Positions 43,777 to 52,823 of a stretch of 64,000 nucleotides of DNA are shown in pieces (the stretch's first letter is position 1; each line of letters starts with the position of its first letter). The DNA comes from Pseudomonas sp. R28(2017). Lineage in GTDB: Bacteria > Pseudomonadota > Gammaproteobacteria > Pseudomonadales > Pseudomonadaceae. The notes beneath the pieces are model-generated. The model did no database searches. It was not told the origin of the DNA and worked only from the letters and a program-made list of their open reading frames with translations. Where the stretch lies: assembly GCF_002112505.1 (NCBI RefSeq), contig NZ_NEHW01000004.1:248001-312000 (forward strand), in the 5' to 3' direction. Both the position numbers and the translations under genes were made by a program.

Positions 43777-44529
43777 ATGAACAAACTTCCGCAAATCACC
43801 CTGGCCTTCTGGGTCATGAAGATCTGCGCCACCACCCTTGGCGAAACAGCCGGTGATCTGCTGTCGATGACCCTCAACGTTGGCTATGCAGTCAGCTCGA
43901 TGGTGCTGATCAGCGTGTTCCTGGTGACGTTGCTCGGTCAGCTGTTTTCGCGCCGCTATCACCCGATGCTGTACTGGCTGGTGATCCTTTCCACCAGTAC
44001 GGCGGGCACCACCATGTCCGACTTCATGGACCGCACACTGGGGCTGGGCTATGCCACGGGCTCGGCGATCCTGATCGGTATCCTGCTGTTGACCTTCCTG
44101 GTCTGGCGTCTGAGTGGCAACCCGCTCGACGTCACCCGCATCAAGAACCGCACCGGTGAAATCTACTACTGGGTGGCCATCCTGTTCTCCAACACCCTGG
44201 GTACCGCGTTGGGCGATTACCTGGCGGATGACTCGGGCCTGGGCTTTGCGGGTGGTGCAATGCTGGTCGGCAGCGCCATCGCCTTGGTGGTATTGGCCCG
44301 CTACTGGACACGTATCCCGGGCGTGGTGCTGTTCTGGGTAGCCTTCGTGCTGACCCGCCCGTTTGGCGCCACCCTTGGCGACGTGCTGACCAAACCGCAT
44401 GAGAAGGGCGGGCTGGACTTCGGCACTATCGGCTCTTCCGCTGTGCTGGGTGGCGTACTGCTGGTGCTGGTGCTGATGGCGAGCTGGTACCAGCGTCGAG
44501 AGCCGCGTCAGGTGTTGGAGATGTCGTGA
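43777..44529 (+). CDS. Uncharacterised membrane protein with fourfold repeat (COG4705-like)
   Basis: A 250-residue protein with about eight hydrophobic segments. The motif T-x-G-(E/T/A)-(T/A)-x-(G/S)-D appears four times, ending at Asp27, Asp82, Asp147 and Asp202 (TTLGETAGD, STAGTTMSD, NTLGTALGD, RPFGATLGD). Each is followed by a glycine-aromatic patch such as LGLGYATGSA. The spacing is 55, 65, 55, as if a two-repeat unit had duplicated. Acidic residues buried in repeated helices suggest cation transport, but the family has no proven function that I know. GGAGCGGTGAACA precedes the ATG. Its last 22 bases overlap the converging fic gene. Confidence 0.8.
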   Translation: MNKLPQITLAFWVMKICATTLGETAGDLLSMTLNVGYAVSSMVLISVFLVTLLGQLFSRRYHPMLYWLVILSTSTAGTTMSDFMDRTLGLGYATGSAILIGILLLTFLVWRLSGNPLDVTRIKNRTGEIYYWVAILFSNTLGTALGDYLADDSGLGFAGGAMLVGSAIALVVLARYWTRIPGVVLFWVAFVLTRPFGATLGDVLTKPHEKGGLDFGTIGSSAVLGGVLLVLVLMASWYQRREPRQVLEMS

Positions 44530-45644
44530 ACGATCTGGTAGCGAGTGCTGCGCCCGCCACCGGGTAGCCTTACCAAGCATGCCTTGTCGAGCAGATCAGT
44601 CAGGTGGCGGGTGGCGGTGGCCTTGGACACCTTGGCCACCGCCTGATACTGCGCGGCATTGATGCCTTCCTCGAAACCGCGTGAGCCGCCATCGAGTAGT
44701 CGATTGAGCACCTTGACCTGCTCTGGCAGCAGGCCATCCGCCCGATGAGCATTCCAGAAGCGGGCTTTGACCAGTATTCGGTCGATGCGCAGGAGTGCCT
44801 GCTCAAGGCAAGTCAACAGCGTTCTGAGGAACCAGCTAAGCCAGGCAGTGATATCCAGGCTGCCTTTCTGGCTGCTTTCCAGTATCCGATAATAGCCAGC
44901 CCGATCCTCGAGGATGCTCGCGGACATGGCGTAGAAGCGGATGGCCTGGCGCTCGCCTTGGGCAAGTGCAAGGTCGGTCAGGGCCCGAGTCAGTCGGCCA
45001 TTGCCATCGTCGAATGGATGCAGGGTAACGAACCAGAAATGCGCGATTCCTGCTCGTAGCAAGGGGTCTCGCTCTTTGACATGGCGGCTGTCGGCAAACC
45101 AATCGAGGAATACCTTGAGCTGTTTTTCCAGGCCGGCTCGGGGAGGGGCCTCGAAGTGTACGGTGGGCTTGTCGATGCGGCCGGAGATTACTTGCATCGG
45201 CGCTTCGTCACGGAGTTGGCCGACCAGTAAGGGTTTTGCCAGCATGTCGCTGTTTTCTGGAAAAAGCCATTGGTGCCATGTGAGCAAGCGTTGCAATGTC
45301 AGTGGCTGATCATACCCTTGCGTTGCGTCCAGCATGAGCTCGGCAAGCCCTTCGCTGCGGGCATTGGTGGCGCCGTGCTCGTCAATGCCCAGCCGCCGGG
45401 CTAGCGAGGAGCGCACCGAACCTACATTCAATTGCTCGCCTTCAATTGCAGATGAGGTGACGATGTTTTGCAGCAGGGTATCCAGGATGTTCTGGCACTC
45501 GCTGAATTGATCGACTGCTCCCATCTTGCCCAGTAGTCGGCCTTGGGCCTCAACGCAGCTGCGTAGTAGCGGGCCGAGTTCTTCGTTTTGCCAATTGAAG
45601 TGGGGCCAATCTGGCTGCTGCCAGATCCAGTAAGGGGTGCTCAT
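44508..45644 (-). CDS. Class II Fic-domain protein (DUF4172-Fic-wHTH)
   Basis: A 378-residue protein. The N-terminal DUF4172 part starts MSTPYWIWQQPDWPHFNW and carries the inhibitory helix motif SSAIEGE (Ser64, Glu68, Gly69), which blocks ATP in class II Fic enzymes. The active loop is HPFDDGNGR (209-217) with all catalytic residues. The C-terminus is a winged helix (AQYQAVAKVSKATATRHLTD). It should be an AMP transferase, or a related nucleotidyl transferase, with its target unknown. The wHTH suggests DNA binding. The start at 45644 excludes an open upstream frame that would run through the 45664-45728 palindrome. Confidence 0.9.
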   Translation of the reverse strand: MSTPYWIWQQPDWPHFNWQNEELGPLLRSCVEAQGRLLGKMGAVDQFSECQNILDTLLQNIVTSSAIEGEQLNVGSVRSSLARRLGIDEHGATNARSEGLAELMLDATQGYDQPLTLQRLLTWHQWLFPENSDMLAKPLLVGQLRDEAPMQVISGRIDKPTVHFEAPPRAGLEKQLKVFLDWFADSRHVKERDPLLRAGIAHFWFVTLHPFDDGNGRLTRALTDLALAQGERQAIRFYAMSASILEDRAGYYRILESSQKGSLDITAWLSWFLRTLLTCLEQALLRIDRILVKARFWNAHRADGLLPEQVKVLNRLLDGGSRGFEEGINAAQYQAVAKVSKATATRHLTDLLDKACLVRLPGGGRSTRYQIVHDISNT

Positions 45645-45663
45645 TTTCGTCTCGAGGAGTGCG

Positions 45664-45728
45664 GTGAGCCGAATAATAGCCCTAATCGGCTCATTTCGTG
45701 AGCCGATTAGGGCTATTATTCGGCTCAC
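45664..45728. promoter_or_regulatory. Perfect 30-bp inverted repeat with four GAGCCGA half-sites, fic promoter
   Basis: Arms 45664-45693 and 45699-45728 are exact reverse complements around TTTCG. Each arm is itself a dyad: GAGCCGA at 45666 and 45700, TCGGCTC at 45686 and 45720, so pairs are offset by 20 bases (two helical turns). It ends 19 bases before the fic ATG. It looks like a double operator, and the RNA could also fold into a very stable hairpin. Confidence 0.75.
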
Positions 45729-45745
45729 ACACCGATTCAAGTCCG

Positions 45746-45778
45746 AAAAAAGGGGCGTCCGGTACACGAACGCCCCCT
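45746..45778 (-). terminator. Intrinsic terminator of the MFS permease gene
   Basis: AGGGGCGT / ACGCCCCCT arms around CCGGTACACGA, with six T residues following on the minus strand. It begins 20 bases past the stop. Confidence 0.9.
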
Positions 45779-45798
45779 TCTCAAATCGCTGAATACTG

Positions 45799-47118
45799 TC
45801 AGTCAGTCGTAATCCGCGAATGCTGCTTGGTGTCCTTCATGGTCGCATACACCAGCAGCGAGCAGGCGATGCACGCCGTGACGTACCAGTAGAAGCCGCT
45901 TTCCATGCCGGCGCTCTTGAACCACAGGGCCACGTACTCGGCGGTGCCGCCGAAGATCGACACGGTCAGCGCGTACGGCAGGCCGACGCCCAGGGCGCGG
46001 ATTTCGGTAGGGAACAGCTCGGCCTTCACCACCGCATTGATCGAGGTGTAGCCGCTGACGATGATCAGCGCCGCCATGATCAGGAAGAACGCACCCCACC
46101 AGGTCTGGATGGTGTGCAGGGTGCTGAGGATCGGTACGGTGAACAGGGTGCCGAGCACGCCGAAGGCGATCAGGATAGGGCGACGGCCGATCTTGTCGGA
46201 CAGGCCGCCGATCACCGGCTGCAGGCACATGAACAGGAACAGCGTGGCCGCCGAGATGGTGGTCGAGTCACTGATGCTCATGCCCACGGTGTTGACCAGG
46301 TACTTCTGCATGTAAGTGGTGTAGGTGTAGAAGGCCAGGGTGCCGCCCATGGTCAGGCCAACCACGGTCATCAGCTCCTTGGGGTGGCGCATGAGGGTGC
46401 GCATCAGGCTTTCCTTGGCCTTTTCCTTCTTGGTGAAGGAGGCGGTTTCTTCCATGCCGCGGCGCAGGTACAGGGCAACCACCGCGCACAGCGCGCCGAT
46501 CACGAAGGGTACGCGCCAGCCCCAGGCATACAGCTGTTCGGTGGTCAGGGTCTGCTGCAGGATGATCAGCACCGCCAGGGCGATAAGCTGGCCGGAGATC
46601 AGCGTCACGTACTGGAAGCTGGAGAAGAAACCACGGCGGTCCTTGCTGGCCATCTCGCTCAGGTAGGTGGCCGAGGTGCCGTATTCGCCGCCCACCGACA
46701 GGCCCTGCATCAGGCGTGCGACGACCAGCAGGACCGGTGCCGCGACGCCGATGGTTTCATAGCCCGGGGTCAGGGCGATCACCAGGGAACCGGCGCACAT
46801 CAGCAGCACCGAAGCCATCAGTGCGGCCTTGCGGCCCTTGCGGTCGGCGTACAAGCCCATCAGCCAGCCACCGATCGGGCGCATCAGGAAGCCCACGGCG
46901 AAGATCGCGGCGGTGTTGAGCAGTTGCGCGGTGGAGTCGCCAGCGGGGAAGAAGGCCTTGGCGAAGTACAGCGAGAATGCGGCGTAGACGTACCAGTCGT
47001 ACCATTCGACCATGTTGCCGATGGAACCACTGAAGATCGACTTGAGGCGGCTGGCGGTGGTTTTTTCAGCGGCGGGCGCGACGGCCGCCCCGGCTGGCAG
47101 GGAGGTGGCGTTATCCAT
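45799..47118 (-). CDS. MHS-family alpha-ketoglutarate/dicarboxylate permease
   Basis: 439 residues with the MHS motifs [40 protein letters not shown] and [20 protein letters not shown]. It resembles KgtP. The N-terminal tail MDNATSLPAGAAVAPAAEKT is cytoplasmic. A sigma-54-type promoter (47178-47193) lies upstream, and a DctB/DctD-type pair is the next operon, so induction by the transported acid is likely. In P. aeruginosa the MifS/MifR pair controls alpha-ketoglutarate uptake (recalled), which makes that substrate the best guess. C4-dicarboxylates are the alternative. Confidence 0.87.
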   Translation of the reverse strand: MDNATSLPAGAAVAPAAEKTTASRLKSIFSGSIGNMVEWYDWYVYAAFSLYFAKAFFPAGDSTAQLLNTAAIFAVGFLMRPIGGWLMGLYADRKGRKAALMASVLLMCAGSLVIALTPGYETIGVAAPVLLVVARLMQGLSVGGEYGTSATYLSEMASKDRRGFFSSFQYVTLISGQLIALAVLIILQQTLTTEQLYAWGWRVPFVIGALCAVVALYLRRGMEETASFTKKEKAKESLMRTLMRHPKELMTVVGLTMGGTLAFYTYTTYMQKYLVNTVGMSISDSTTISAATLFLFMCLQPVIGGLSDKIGRRPILIAFGVLGTLFTVPILSTLHTIQTWWGAFFLIMAALIIVSGYTSINAVVKAELFPTEIRALGVGLPYALTVSIFGGTAEYVALWFKSAGMESGFYWYVTACIACSLLVYATMKDTKQHSRITTD

Positions 47119-47177
47119 CAGGGATACCTTCTCGTTGTTTTTGTGGAGCGCGCCGAAGCGCAGCTTGCCAGGGCAAG

Positions 47178-47193
47178 TGCAGAAGGTGTGCCA
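47178..47193 (-). promoter_or_regulatory. Sigma-54-type promoter of the permease
   Basis: On the minus strand TGGCAC-ACCTT-CTGCA gives GG at -24 and GC at -12 with exactly ten bases between, against the consensus TGGCAC-N5-TTGCA. It lies about 60 bases before the permease ATG. A direct repeat CCAAATGGGNGCG (47191-47203 and 47211-47223, offset 20) overlaps and flanks the -24 side. Confidence 0.75.
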
Positions 47194-47268
47194 AATGGGT
47201 GCGCAACGATCCAAATGGGGGCGTTCGCGGGCTTTGGGGCCGCATGCTACCTGAGCCAGCAGCATTCT

Positions 47269-47295
47269 CTGTGGGAGCGGGCTTGCCCGCGAAGG
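47269..47295. repeat. Single REP unit
   Basis: CTGTGGGAGCGGGCTTGCCC + GCGAAGG without an intact inverted partner. A degenerate piece GTTCGCGGGCTTTGG (47223-47237) may be the remnant of the other half. It lies between the permease promoter and the dctD-like 3' end. Confidence 0.85.
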
Positions 47296-47373
47296 GCTGC
47301 AAAGCAGCCCCTGAATGGTCTGGAAGTGAGCGGATATTTGCCTATTGATACAAGGCAACAAGCGGATTTCCGC

Positions 47374-48708
47374 CTACTGCCGCGCGATAAAGTCCTCACG
47401 CACCAAACCATGCCGCTGCATCTTCTCGTTCAAGGTTCGCCGAGGCAGCTGCAAGGCCTCCATCACTGCCTTGATCTCCCCGCCATGCTGACGCAGCGCC
47501 GCCCGCAGGCACTGGGCCTCGAAGGCCTCGATCTGTTCGACCAGCGATTGCCCTGCGGGCACCGTCTCGATGTTGGGTGACTCCAGCCCCAACGCATGGC
47601 GCTCCGCCGCATTGGCCAGCTCACGCACGTTGCCCGGCCAGTCATGGGTGAGCAATTGCGCCAGCTGCGCACCGGACAATGCCGGCGTCTGGCGTCCCAG
47701 CTTCTCGGCCGCCGCCCGGGCAAAGTGCTCGAACAGCAGCGGGATGTCCTCACGCCGCTCACGCAACGGCGCCAGGCGCAGTTCCGCCACGTTCAGGCGA
47801 TAGGCCAGGTCTTCGCGAAAACGCCCGGCGCGGGCTTCTTCGAGCAGGTCGGGCTTGGTGGCGGCAATGATTCGCAGGTCGACGCTGATGCTCTGGTTGG
47901 CCCCCAGCCGTTCCAGCTTCTGCTCCTGGATCACCCGCAACAGTTTGGCCTGCTGGGCCAGCGGCATGCTCTCGATTTCGTCGAGGAACACGGTACCGCC
48001 GTTGGCATACTCCAGTTTGCCGATGCGTTTGCCTTGGGCGCCGGTGAAGGCCCCGCTTTCGTGACCAAACAGTTCGGCTTCGAACAGTGATTCGGGAATG
48101 GCCGCGCAGTTGAGCGCGACGAACGGTTTGTCGGCACGTGGGCCGAAGTCGTGCAGGCAGCGCGCCACGCGCTCCTTGCCGCTGCCGGTTTCGCCGCGGA
48201 TCAGCACATTGACCGGCAGGTTGGCCAGGTCCAGCACCTGCCGGCGCAGCTGCTGCAAGCCTTGCGACATACCCAGCAGGGTTGCTTCCAGGCGCGACTT
48301 GAGGTCGGCCTGTTCATGCAGGCGGCGGTTTTCCAGGACCAGCTGGCGTTTCTCCAGGGCCCGGCGCAGGCTGCCCAGCAGGTGCTGCGGGGTGAAGGGC
48401 TTTTCGAGGAAGTCGTAGGCGCCGTTGCGCATCGCCTCGACCGCCATTGGCACATCGCCATGGCCGGTCAGCAGGATCACCGGCAGGTCCGGGTCATCTG
48501 CCTGCAGGCGTTCGAGCAGTTGCAGGCCACCCATGCCCGGCATGCGCACGTCGCTGATGATCACCCCGGCAAAGTGTGCGGGCAGCTGGGCCAGGCAGTC
48601 TTCGGCGCGAGCGAACAGCTGCACGCTGAAGCCCGACAGGCTCAGCCACTGTTCCACCGCGGTACGGATGCTGGCTTCATCATCGACGACGATCACCGAA
48701 TTCAACAT
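47374..48708 (-). CDS. dctD: Sigma-54-dependent response regulator, DctD/MifR type
   Basis: A 444-residue NtrC-class activator. Receiver domain 1-120 has phosphoacceptor Asp in GVIISDVRMPGMGG. The AAA+ domain has Walker A RGETGSGKERVARCLHD, the sigma-54 contact loop ELFGHESGAFTGAQ (GAFTGA) and Walker B GGTVFLDEI. The Fis-type HTH is at the end (GGEIKAVMEALQLPRRTLNE). Its start overlaps the kinase stop by seven bases. The neighbouring permease has a sigma-54 promoter, so this regulator is its probable activator. The symbol is by family; mifR would be equally apt. Confidence 0.9.
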   Translation of the reverse strand: MLNSVIVVDDEASIRTAVEQWLSLSGFSVQLFARAEDCLAQLPAHFAGVIISDVRMPGMGGLQLLERLQADDPDLPVILLTGHGDVPMAVEAMRNGAYDFLEKPFTPQHLLGSLRRALEKRQLVLENRRLHEQADLKSRLEATLLGMSQGLQQLRRQVLDLANLPVNVLIRGETGSGKERVARCLHDFGPRADKPFVALNCAAIPESLFEAELFGHESGAFTGAQGKRIGKLEYANGGTVFLDEIESMPLAQQAKLLRVIQEQKLERLGANQSISVDLRIIAATKPDLLEEARAGRFREDLAYRLNVAELRLAPLRERREDIPLLFEHFARAAAEKLGRQTPALSGAQLAQLLTHDWPGNVRELANAAERHALGLESPNIETVPAGQSLVEQIEAFEAQCLRAALRQHGGEIKAVMEALQLPRRTLNEKMQRHGLVREDFIARQ

Positions 48709-50459
48709 ACAGGCTCCAGGTCACGGGGCAGGGTCAGGCTCAACCGGGCACCGCCCGGCAGGTTCTCGGCGTGCAACTGGCCGCCGGCTTCGACGATGAT
48801 GCCATAGGAAATCGCCAGGCCCAGGCCCAGGCCTTCGCCCACCGGCTTGGTGGTGAAAAACGGGTCGAAGATTCTGGCCAGGTCCGCTTCGGCAATGCCT
48901 CCGCCGGAATCCAGCACGCTCAGGCGCCACTGTTGGTGATCGGGTTCGATGCGGACCTCCAGGCGCTTGTAGCGTTTGTCGGCCATGGCATCGAGGGCGT
49001 TGCGCAGCAGGTTGATCAATACCTGCTCAAGGCGAATTGCATCGCCCCGCACCCAGGCCGGGCGGGCCAGGTACAGGGCCACCTCGACGTCCTCGTTGCG
49101 AATGCGGGTGTCCAGCAAATGCAGGGCCTGGTCGACCACGGTGGCCAGGTCGAGGCGCTCGCGCAGGCCGACCGGGCTGTTGCGGGCGAAGGTCTTCAGG
49201 TGGCTGGTCAGCGCGGCCATGCGCGTGAGCATCTGTTCCAGCGGTTCGAGTGCCTTGCGCGCGTCGTCGTAGCGGCCGTGGTCGAGCAGCAGGCGCAGGG
49301 TTTCCAGCTGCATGCGCTGGGTGGTCAGCGGCTGGTTTATCTCGTGGGCCATGGCTGCCGACATTTGCCCCAGCGCGGCCAGCTTGGCTGACTGCACCAG
49401 GCCTTCCTGGGCGGTGCGCAGCTCGCGGGTACGCTCCTCGACCTGGCGCTTGAGCTCTTCGCGGCTGCGCTGGCGCAGGCGGGCCAGGCGCAGGCGCTGG
49501 CTGACGAACAGTGCGGCGAACACCAGGCTCAGCCACACGGCGGCGGCGCCCAGTGCAGCGTTGCGGCCGGCGGCTTCGACCTGAGGCTTGCGCAGCAGGT
49601 GCAAGGTCCAGTCCTCGCCTTCCAGCGGCAGGCTTTCCCAGAGGTATTCGGCAGGGCCGTCGGGGCCCTGCACGCGGCTCAGGTGGCTGTTGCTGGCGAA
49701 GCGGGTGAGTATCTGGTGTTGAAGCGGCACCAGCGGCTGCTTGTCGTACTGGCGGGTTTCACCAAGGTCGGCGCGGTCGGCGCCGCTGAGCGGTTCCAGC
49801 TCGCGGTAGCGCCAGCCGTCCTGGTTGGCGATGAAGGTAATGCCGCGGGCGTCACTCACCAGCAGGATGTCGCTGCCCTGGCGCCACTCGCGCTCAAGCT
49901 CGGGGAACTCCAGCTTCACCACCATGGCGCCGAGGAAGCGCCCCTGTTCGTCGCTGACCGCGCTGGACAGGAAGTAGCCCGGCACGCCACTGGTCACGCC
50001 CACCGCGTAGAAGCGGCCGCTACCTTGGCTGCGGGTCTGTTTGAAGTAGGGGCGAAAGCCGTAGTTGGAGCCGACGTAGGTAGTCGGCAGGCGCCAGTTG
50101 CTGGCAGCCACTGCCAGCCCGGTGCGGTCGAGCAGCTCCAGGGTCGAGGAGTTGGCGGCGCCGTTGATGCGTTCGAGCTTGAGGTTGAGCGCGTGTTGCA
50201 CCGGCTCGCTGACCGGGCCGCGCAGGGCGTCGATCAGCTCTGGGTCCAGGGCCAGCACGGCCGGCAGGGCGCGGTAGCGATCGATCAGGGTGTGCAGGGC
50301 GTTGGCGTACAGCACCAGCTGCTGGCTGGCACGGCGGGCGTCGTCTTGCATTGCCTGGCGTTTGGCCTGGTGCATGGCCCAGCCGGCGCTGAGGGCAGTG
50401 CCAAGCACGATCAGCAGGGTGATCAGCCCCAGGCGCAGGGCGCGAAAGGAAAAGGGCAT
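48702..50459 (-). CDS. dctB: Membrane sensor histidine kinase, DctB/MifS type
   Basis: 585 residues. TM1 is near residues 8-28 ([20 protein letters not shown]) and TM2 near 305-325 ([20 protein letters not shown]). Between them is a tandem-PAS-like periplasmic domain with the DctB ligand segment SNYGFRPYF and later [21 protein letters not shown] coiled coil follows, then the H-box [14 protein letters not shown], the N-box [12 protein letters not shown], and the G boxes [11 protein letters not shown] and [13 protein letters not shown]. The start at 50459 ([11 protein letters not shown]) precedes TM1 directly; a possible start 13 codons upstream lies towards the REP palindrome. Confidence 0.9.
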   Translation of the reverse strand: MPFSFRALRLGLITLLIVLGTALSAGWAMHQAKRQAMQDDARRASQQLVLYANALHTLIDRYRALPAVLALDPELIDALRGPVSEPVQHALNLKLERINGAANSSTLELLDRTGLAVAASNWRLPTTYVGSNYGFRPYFKQTRSQGSGRFYAVGVTSGVPGYFLSSAVSDEQGRFLGAMVVKLEFPELEREWRQGSDILLVSDARGITFIANQDGWRYRELEPLSGADRADLGETRQYDKQPLVPLQHQILTRFASNSHLSRVQGPDGPAEYLWESLPLEGEDWTLHLLRKPQVEAAGRNAALGAAAVWLSLVFAALFVSQRLRLARLRQRSREELKRQVEERTRELRTAQEGLVQSAKLAALGQMSAAMAHEINQPLTTQRMQLETLRLLLDHGRYDDARKALEPLEQMLTRMAALTSHLKTFARNSPVGLRERLDLATVVDQALHLLDTRIRNEDVEVALYLARPAWVRGDAIRLEQVLINLLRNALDAMADKRYKRLEVRIEPDHQQWRLSVLDSGGGIAEADLARIFDPFFTTKPVGEGLGLGLAISYGIIVEAGGQLHAENLPGGARLSLTLPRDLEPVC

Positions 50460-50491
50460 GGGGCGGATCCAACCAAAGGGATATCGGGTCC

Positions 50492-50523
50492 GGCCCATTC
50501 GCGGGCAAGCCCGCGAATGGGCC
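50492..50523. repeat. REP core turned into a perfect palindrome
   Basis: GGCCCATTCGCGGGC-AA-GCCCGCGAATGGGCC: two 15-base arms and a two-base loop, lacking the CTCCCACAGG half of a normal REP. It lies between bglX (ends 50535) and the kinase start, so it could stop or stabilise the bglX transcript. Confidence 0.85.
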
Positions 50524-50534
50524 TTTACAGGCCG

Positions 50535-52823
50535 CTAGAGCAGTTCGAAGCTCTTTTGCTGCACCGCCTCGGAATCCAGCCCCACCTGGACATTGAACTC
50601 ACCAGGCTCGGCCACCCGCTGCAGCTGGCCATTGTAGAACTTCAGGTCGTCCTCGCTGATGCGGAAGGTCAAGGTCCGCGACTCACCGGCCTTGAGCATC
50701 AGTTTCTGGAAGTTCTTCAGCTCCTTGACCGGGCGGCTCATCGACGCCGACACATCCTGCAGGTACAGCTGCACCACCGTCTCGCCGTCGAGCTTGCCGG
50801 TGTTCTTCACCGTCACCTTGGCTTCCAGGGTGTCGCCACGCTTGAGGTCCTTGTTCGACAGGGTCAGGCCCGACAGCGCGAAGCTGCTGTAGCTCAGGCC
50901 ATAGCCGAACGGGTACAGCGGGCCGTTGGGTTCTTCGAAGTACTGCGAGGTGTAGTTGCCCGGCTTGCCCGGGGTGAACGGCCGGCCGATGCGCGTGTGG
51001 TTGTAGTACATCGGGATCTGCCCGACCGAGCGCGGGAAGGTGATCGCCAGTTTGCCCGACGGGTTGTAGTCGCCGAACAGCACGTCGGCGATGGCATTGC
51101 CGCCTTCGGTGCCGGAGAACCAGGTTTCGAGGATGGCGTCGGCCTGTTCACGCTCCCAGCTGATCGACAGCGGGCGGCCGTTCATCAGGACCAGCACCAG
51201 CGGCTTGCCGGTGGCCTTCAAGGCCTTGATCAGCTCGCGCTGGCTGGCCGGGATTTCCAGGGTGGTGCGGCTCGACGACTCGTGGGACATGCCACGCGAC
51301 TCACCGACCACGGCCACCACCACATCGGACTGCTTGGCGGCCTTGACCGCTTCATCGATCAACACCGCCGCTGGGCGTGGGTCATCGACGATTTCCGGGG
51401 CATCGAAGTTGAGGAAGTTCAGGTAGTCGAGGATCGCCTTGTCGCCCGTGACGTTGGAGCCTTTGGCGTACACCAGCTTGGCCTTGCCCTCGACCGCACC
51501 GCGCAGGCCTTCGCGCACGGTAACCGAGTGCATCGGCTTGCCGTCGGCGGCCCAGCTGCCCATCATGTCGATCGGGGCGTCGGCCAGCGGGCCGACCAGG
51601 GCGATGGTGCCGGCCTTTTTCAGTGGCAGGGTCTGGTTGCGGTTCTCCAGCAGCACCAGGCTGCGGCGCGCCACGTCACGGGCGGCGTCGCGGTGCAGGC
51701 GGTTGTCGGCGTAGTAGTCCTTCAGGTCGGTTTCGGCCTTGCCGATGCGCACGTACGGGTCCTTGAACAGGCCCATGTCGTACTTGGCGCCGAGCACCTC
51801 GCGCACGGCCTGGTTCAGTTCGTGCTCGGTGACCTCGCCGGACTTCAGCAGCCCTGGCAGCTCTTCGCCGTACAGGGTGTCGTTCATGCTCATGTCGATG
51901 CCGGCCTTGATCGCCAGCTTGGCGGCTTCACGGCCGTCGCGGGCGACGCCGTGGCGGATCAGCTCCTGGATGGCACCGTGGTCACTGATGGTCACGCCCT
52001 TGAAGCCCCACTGCTTGCGCAGCAGGTCGTTCATCAGCCAGGTGTTGGAGGTGGCCGGCACGCCGTTGATCGAGTTGAGCGCCACCATCACCCCGCCGGC
52101 ACCGGCGTCGAGGGCGGCGCGGTAGGGCGGCAGGTAGTCGTTGTACATCTTCGGCAGGCTCATATCGACCGTGTTGTAGTCGCGCCCGCCTTCCACTGCG
52201 CCGTACAGGGCGAAGTGCTTGACGATGGCCATGATGCTGTCGGGGTTGGCCGGGCTGCTGCCCTGGAACGAGCGGACCATCACCTGGCCGATCTTCGAGG
52301 TCAGGTAGGTGTCTTCGCCGAAGCCTTCACTGGTACGGCCCCAGCGTGGATCGCGGGCGATGTCGACCATTGGCGCGAAGGTCATGTCCAGGGCGTCGGC
52401 CGATGCTTCGATGGCCGAGGTGCGGCCGACCTTGGCGATGGCGTCCATGTCCCAGCTGGCCGCCAGGCCCAGGCCGATCGGGAAGATGGTGCGTTCGCCG
52501 TGGATGGTGTCGTAGGCGAAGAACATCGGGATTTTCAGGCGGCTGCGCATGGCGGCGTCCTGCATCGGCCGGTTCTCGGGGGCGGTGCGCGAGTTGAAGG
52601 TGCCGCCGATGCGCCCGGCGGCGATTTCTTCGCGGATCTTGTCGCGGGGCATTTCCGGGCCGATGCTGATCAGGCGCAGTTGCCCGATCTTTTCGGCTTC
52701 GGTCATCTGGCTGATCAGATGGTCGATGAACGCCTGCTTGTCTTGCAGGGGCGGGGCGGACGGGGCGGCAAGGGCCGCCTGGCTGGCAAGGCCCATGGCC
52801 AGGCCCAGCAAAGACAGTTTCAT
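50535..52823 (-). CDS. bglX: Periplasmic beta-glucosidase, GH3
   Basis: A 762-residue precursor with signal MKLSLLGLAMGLASQAALA. The GH3 (alpha/beta)8 domain has GRIGGTFNSRTAPENRPMQD, GMDMTFAPM-type segment DALDMTFAPMVDIARDPRWG, the KH motif SIMAIVKHFALYGAVEGGRD, and the nucleophile Asp in KGVTISDHGAIQELI. The C-terminal GH3_C and fibronectin-III-like domains follow (VVGESRGMSHESSS, VTVKNTGKLDGETVVQLYLQ). It hydrolyses beta-glucosides in the periplasm. Three close ATGs exist; the last (52823) starts the signal peptide and has GGA at good spacing. Confidence 0.92.
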   Translation of the reverse strand: MKLSLLGLAMGLASQAALAAPSAPPLQDKQAFIDHLISQMTEAEKIGQLRLISIGPEMPRDKIREEIAAGRIGGTFNSRTAPENRPMQDAAMRSRLKIPMFFAYDTIHGERTIFPIGLGLAASWDMDAIAKVGRTSAIEASADALDMTFAPMVDIARDPRWGRTSEGFGEDTYLTSKIGQVMVRSFQGSSPANPDSIMAIVKHFALYGAVEGGRDYNTVDMSLPKMYNDYLPPYRAALDAGAGGVMVALNSINGVPATSNTWLMNDLLRKQWGFKGVTISDHGAIQELIRHGVARDGREAAKLAIKAGIDMSMNDTLYGEELPGLLKSGEVTEHELNQAVREVLGAKYDMGLFKDPYVRIGKAETDLKDYYADNRLHRDAARDVARRSLVLLENRNQTLPLKKAGTIALVGPLADAPIDMMGSWAADGKPMHSVTVREGLRGAVEGKAKLVYAKGSNVTGDKAILDYLNFLNFDAPEIVDDPRPAAVLIDEAVKAAKQSDVVVAVVGESRGMSHESSSRTTLEIPASQRELIKALKATGKPLVLVLMNGRPLSISWEREQADAILETWFSGTEGGNAIADVLFGDYNPSGKLAITFPRSVGQIPMYYNHTRIGRPFTPGKPGNYTSQYFEEPNGPLYPFGYGLSYSSFALSGLTLSNKDLKRGDTLEAKVTVKNTGKLDGETVVQLYLQDVSASMSRPVKELKNFQKLMLKAGESRTLTFRISEDDLKFYNGQLQRVAEPGEFNVQVGLDSEAVQQKSFELL

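Noticed and set aside
45645..45767. Longer fic start at 45767
   Set aside because: The added 41 residues would be coded by the inverted repeat and the terminator side, and DUF4172-Fic proteins start close to MSTPYWIW.
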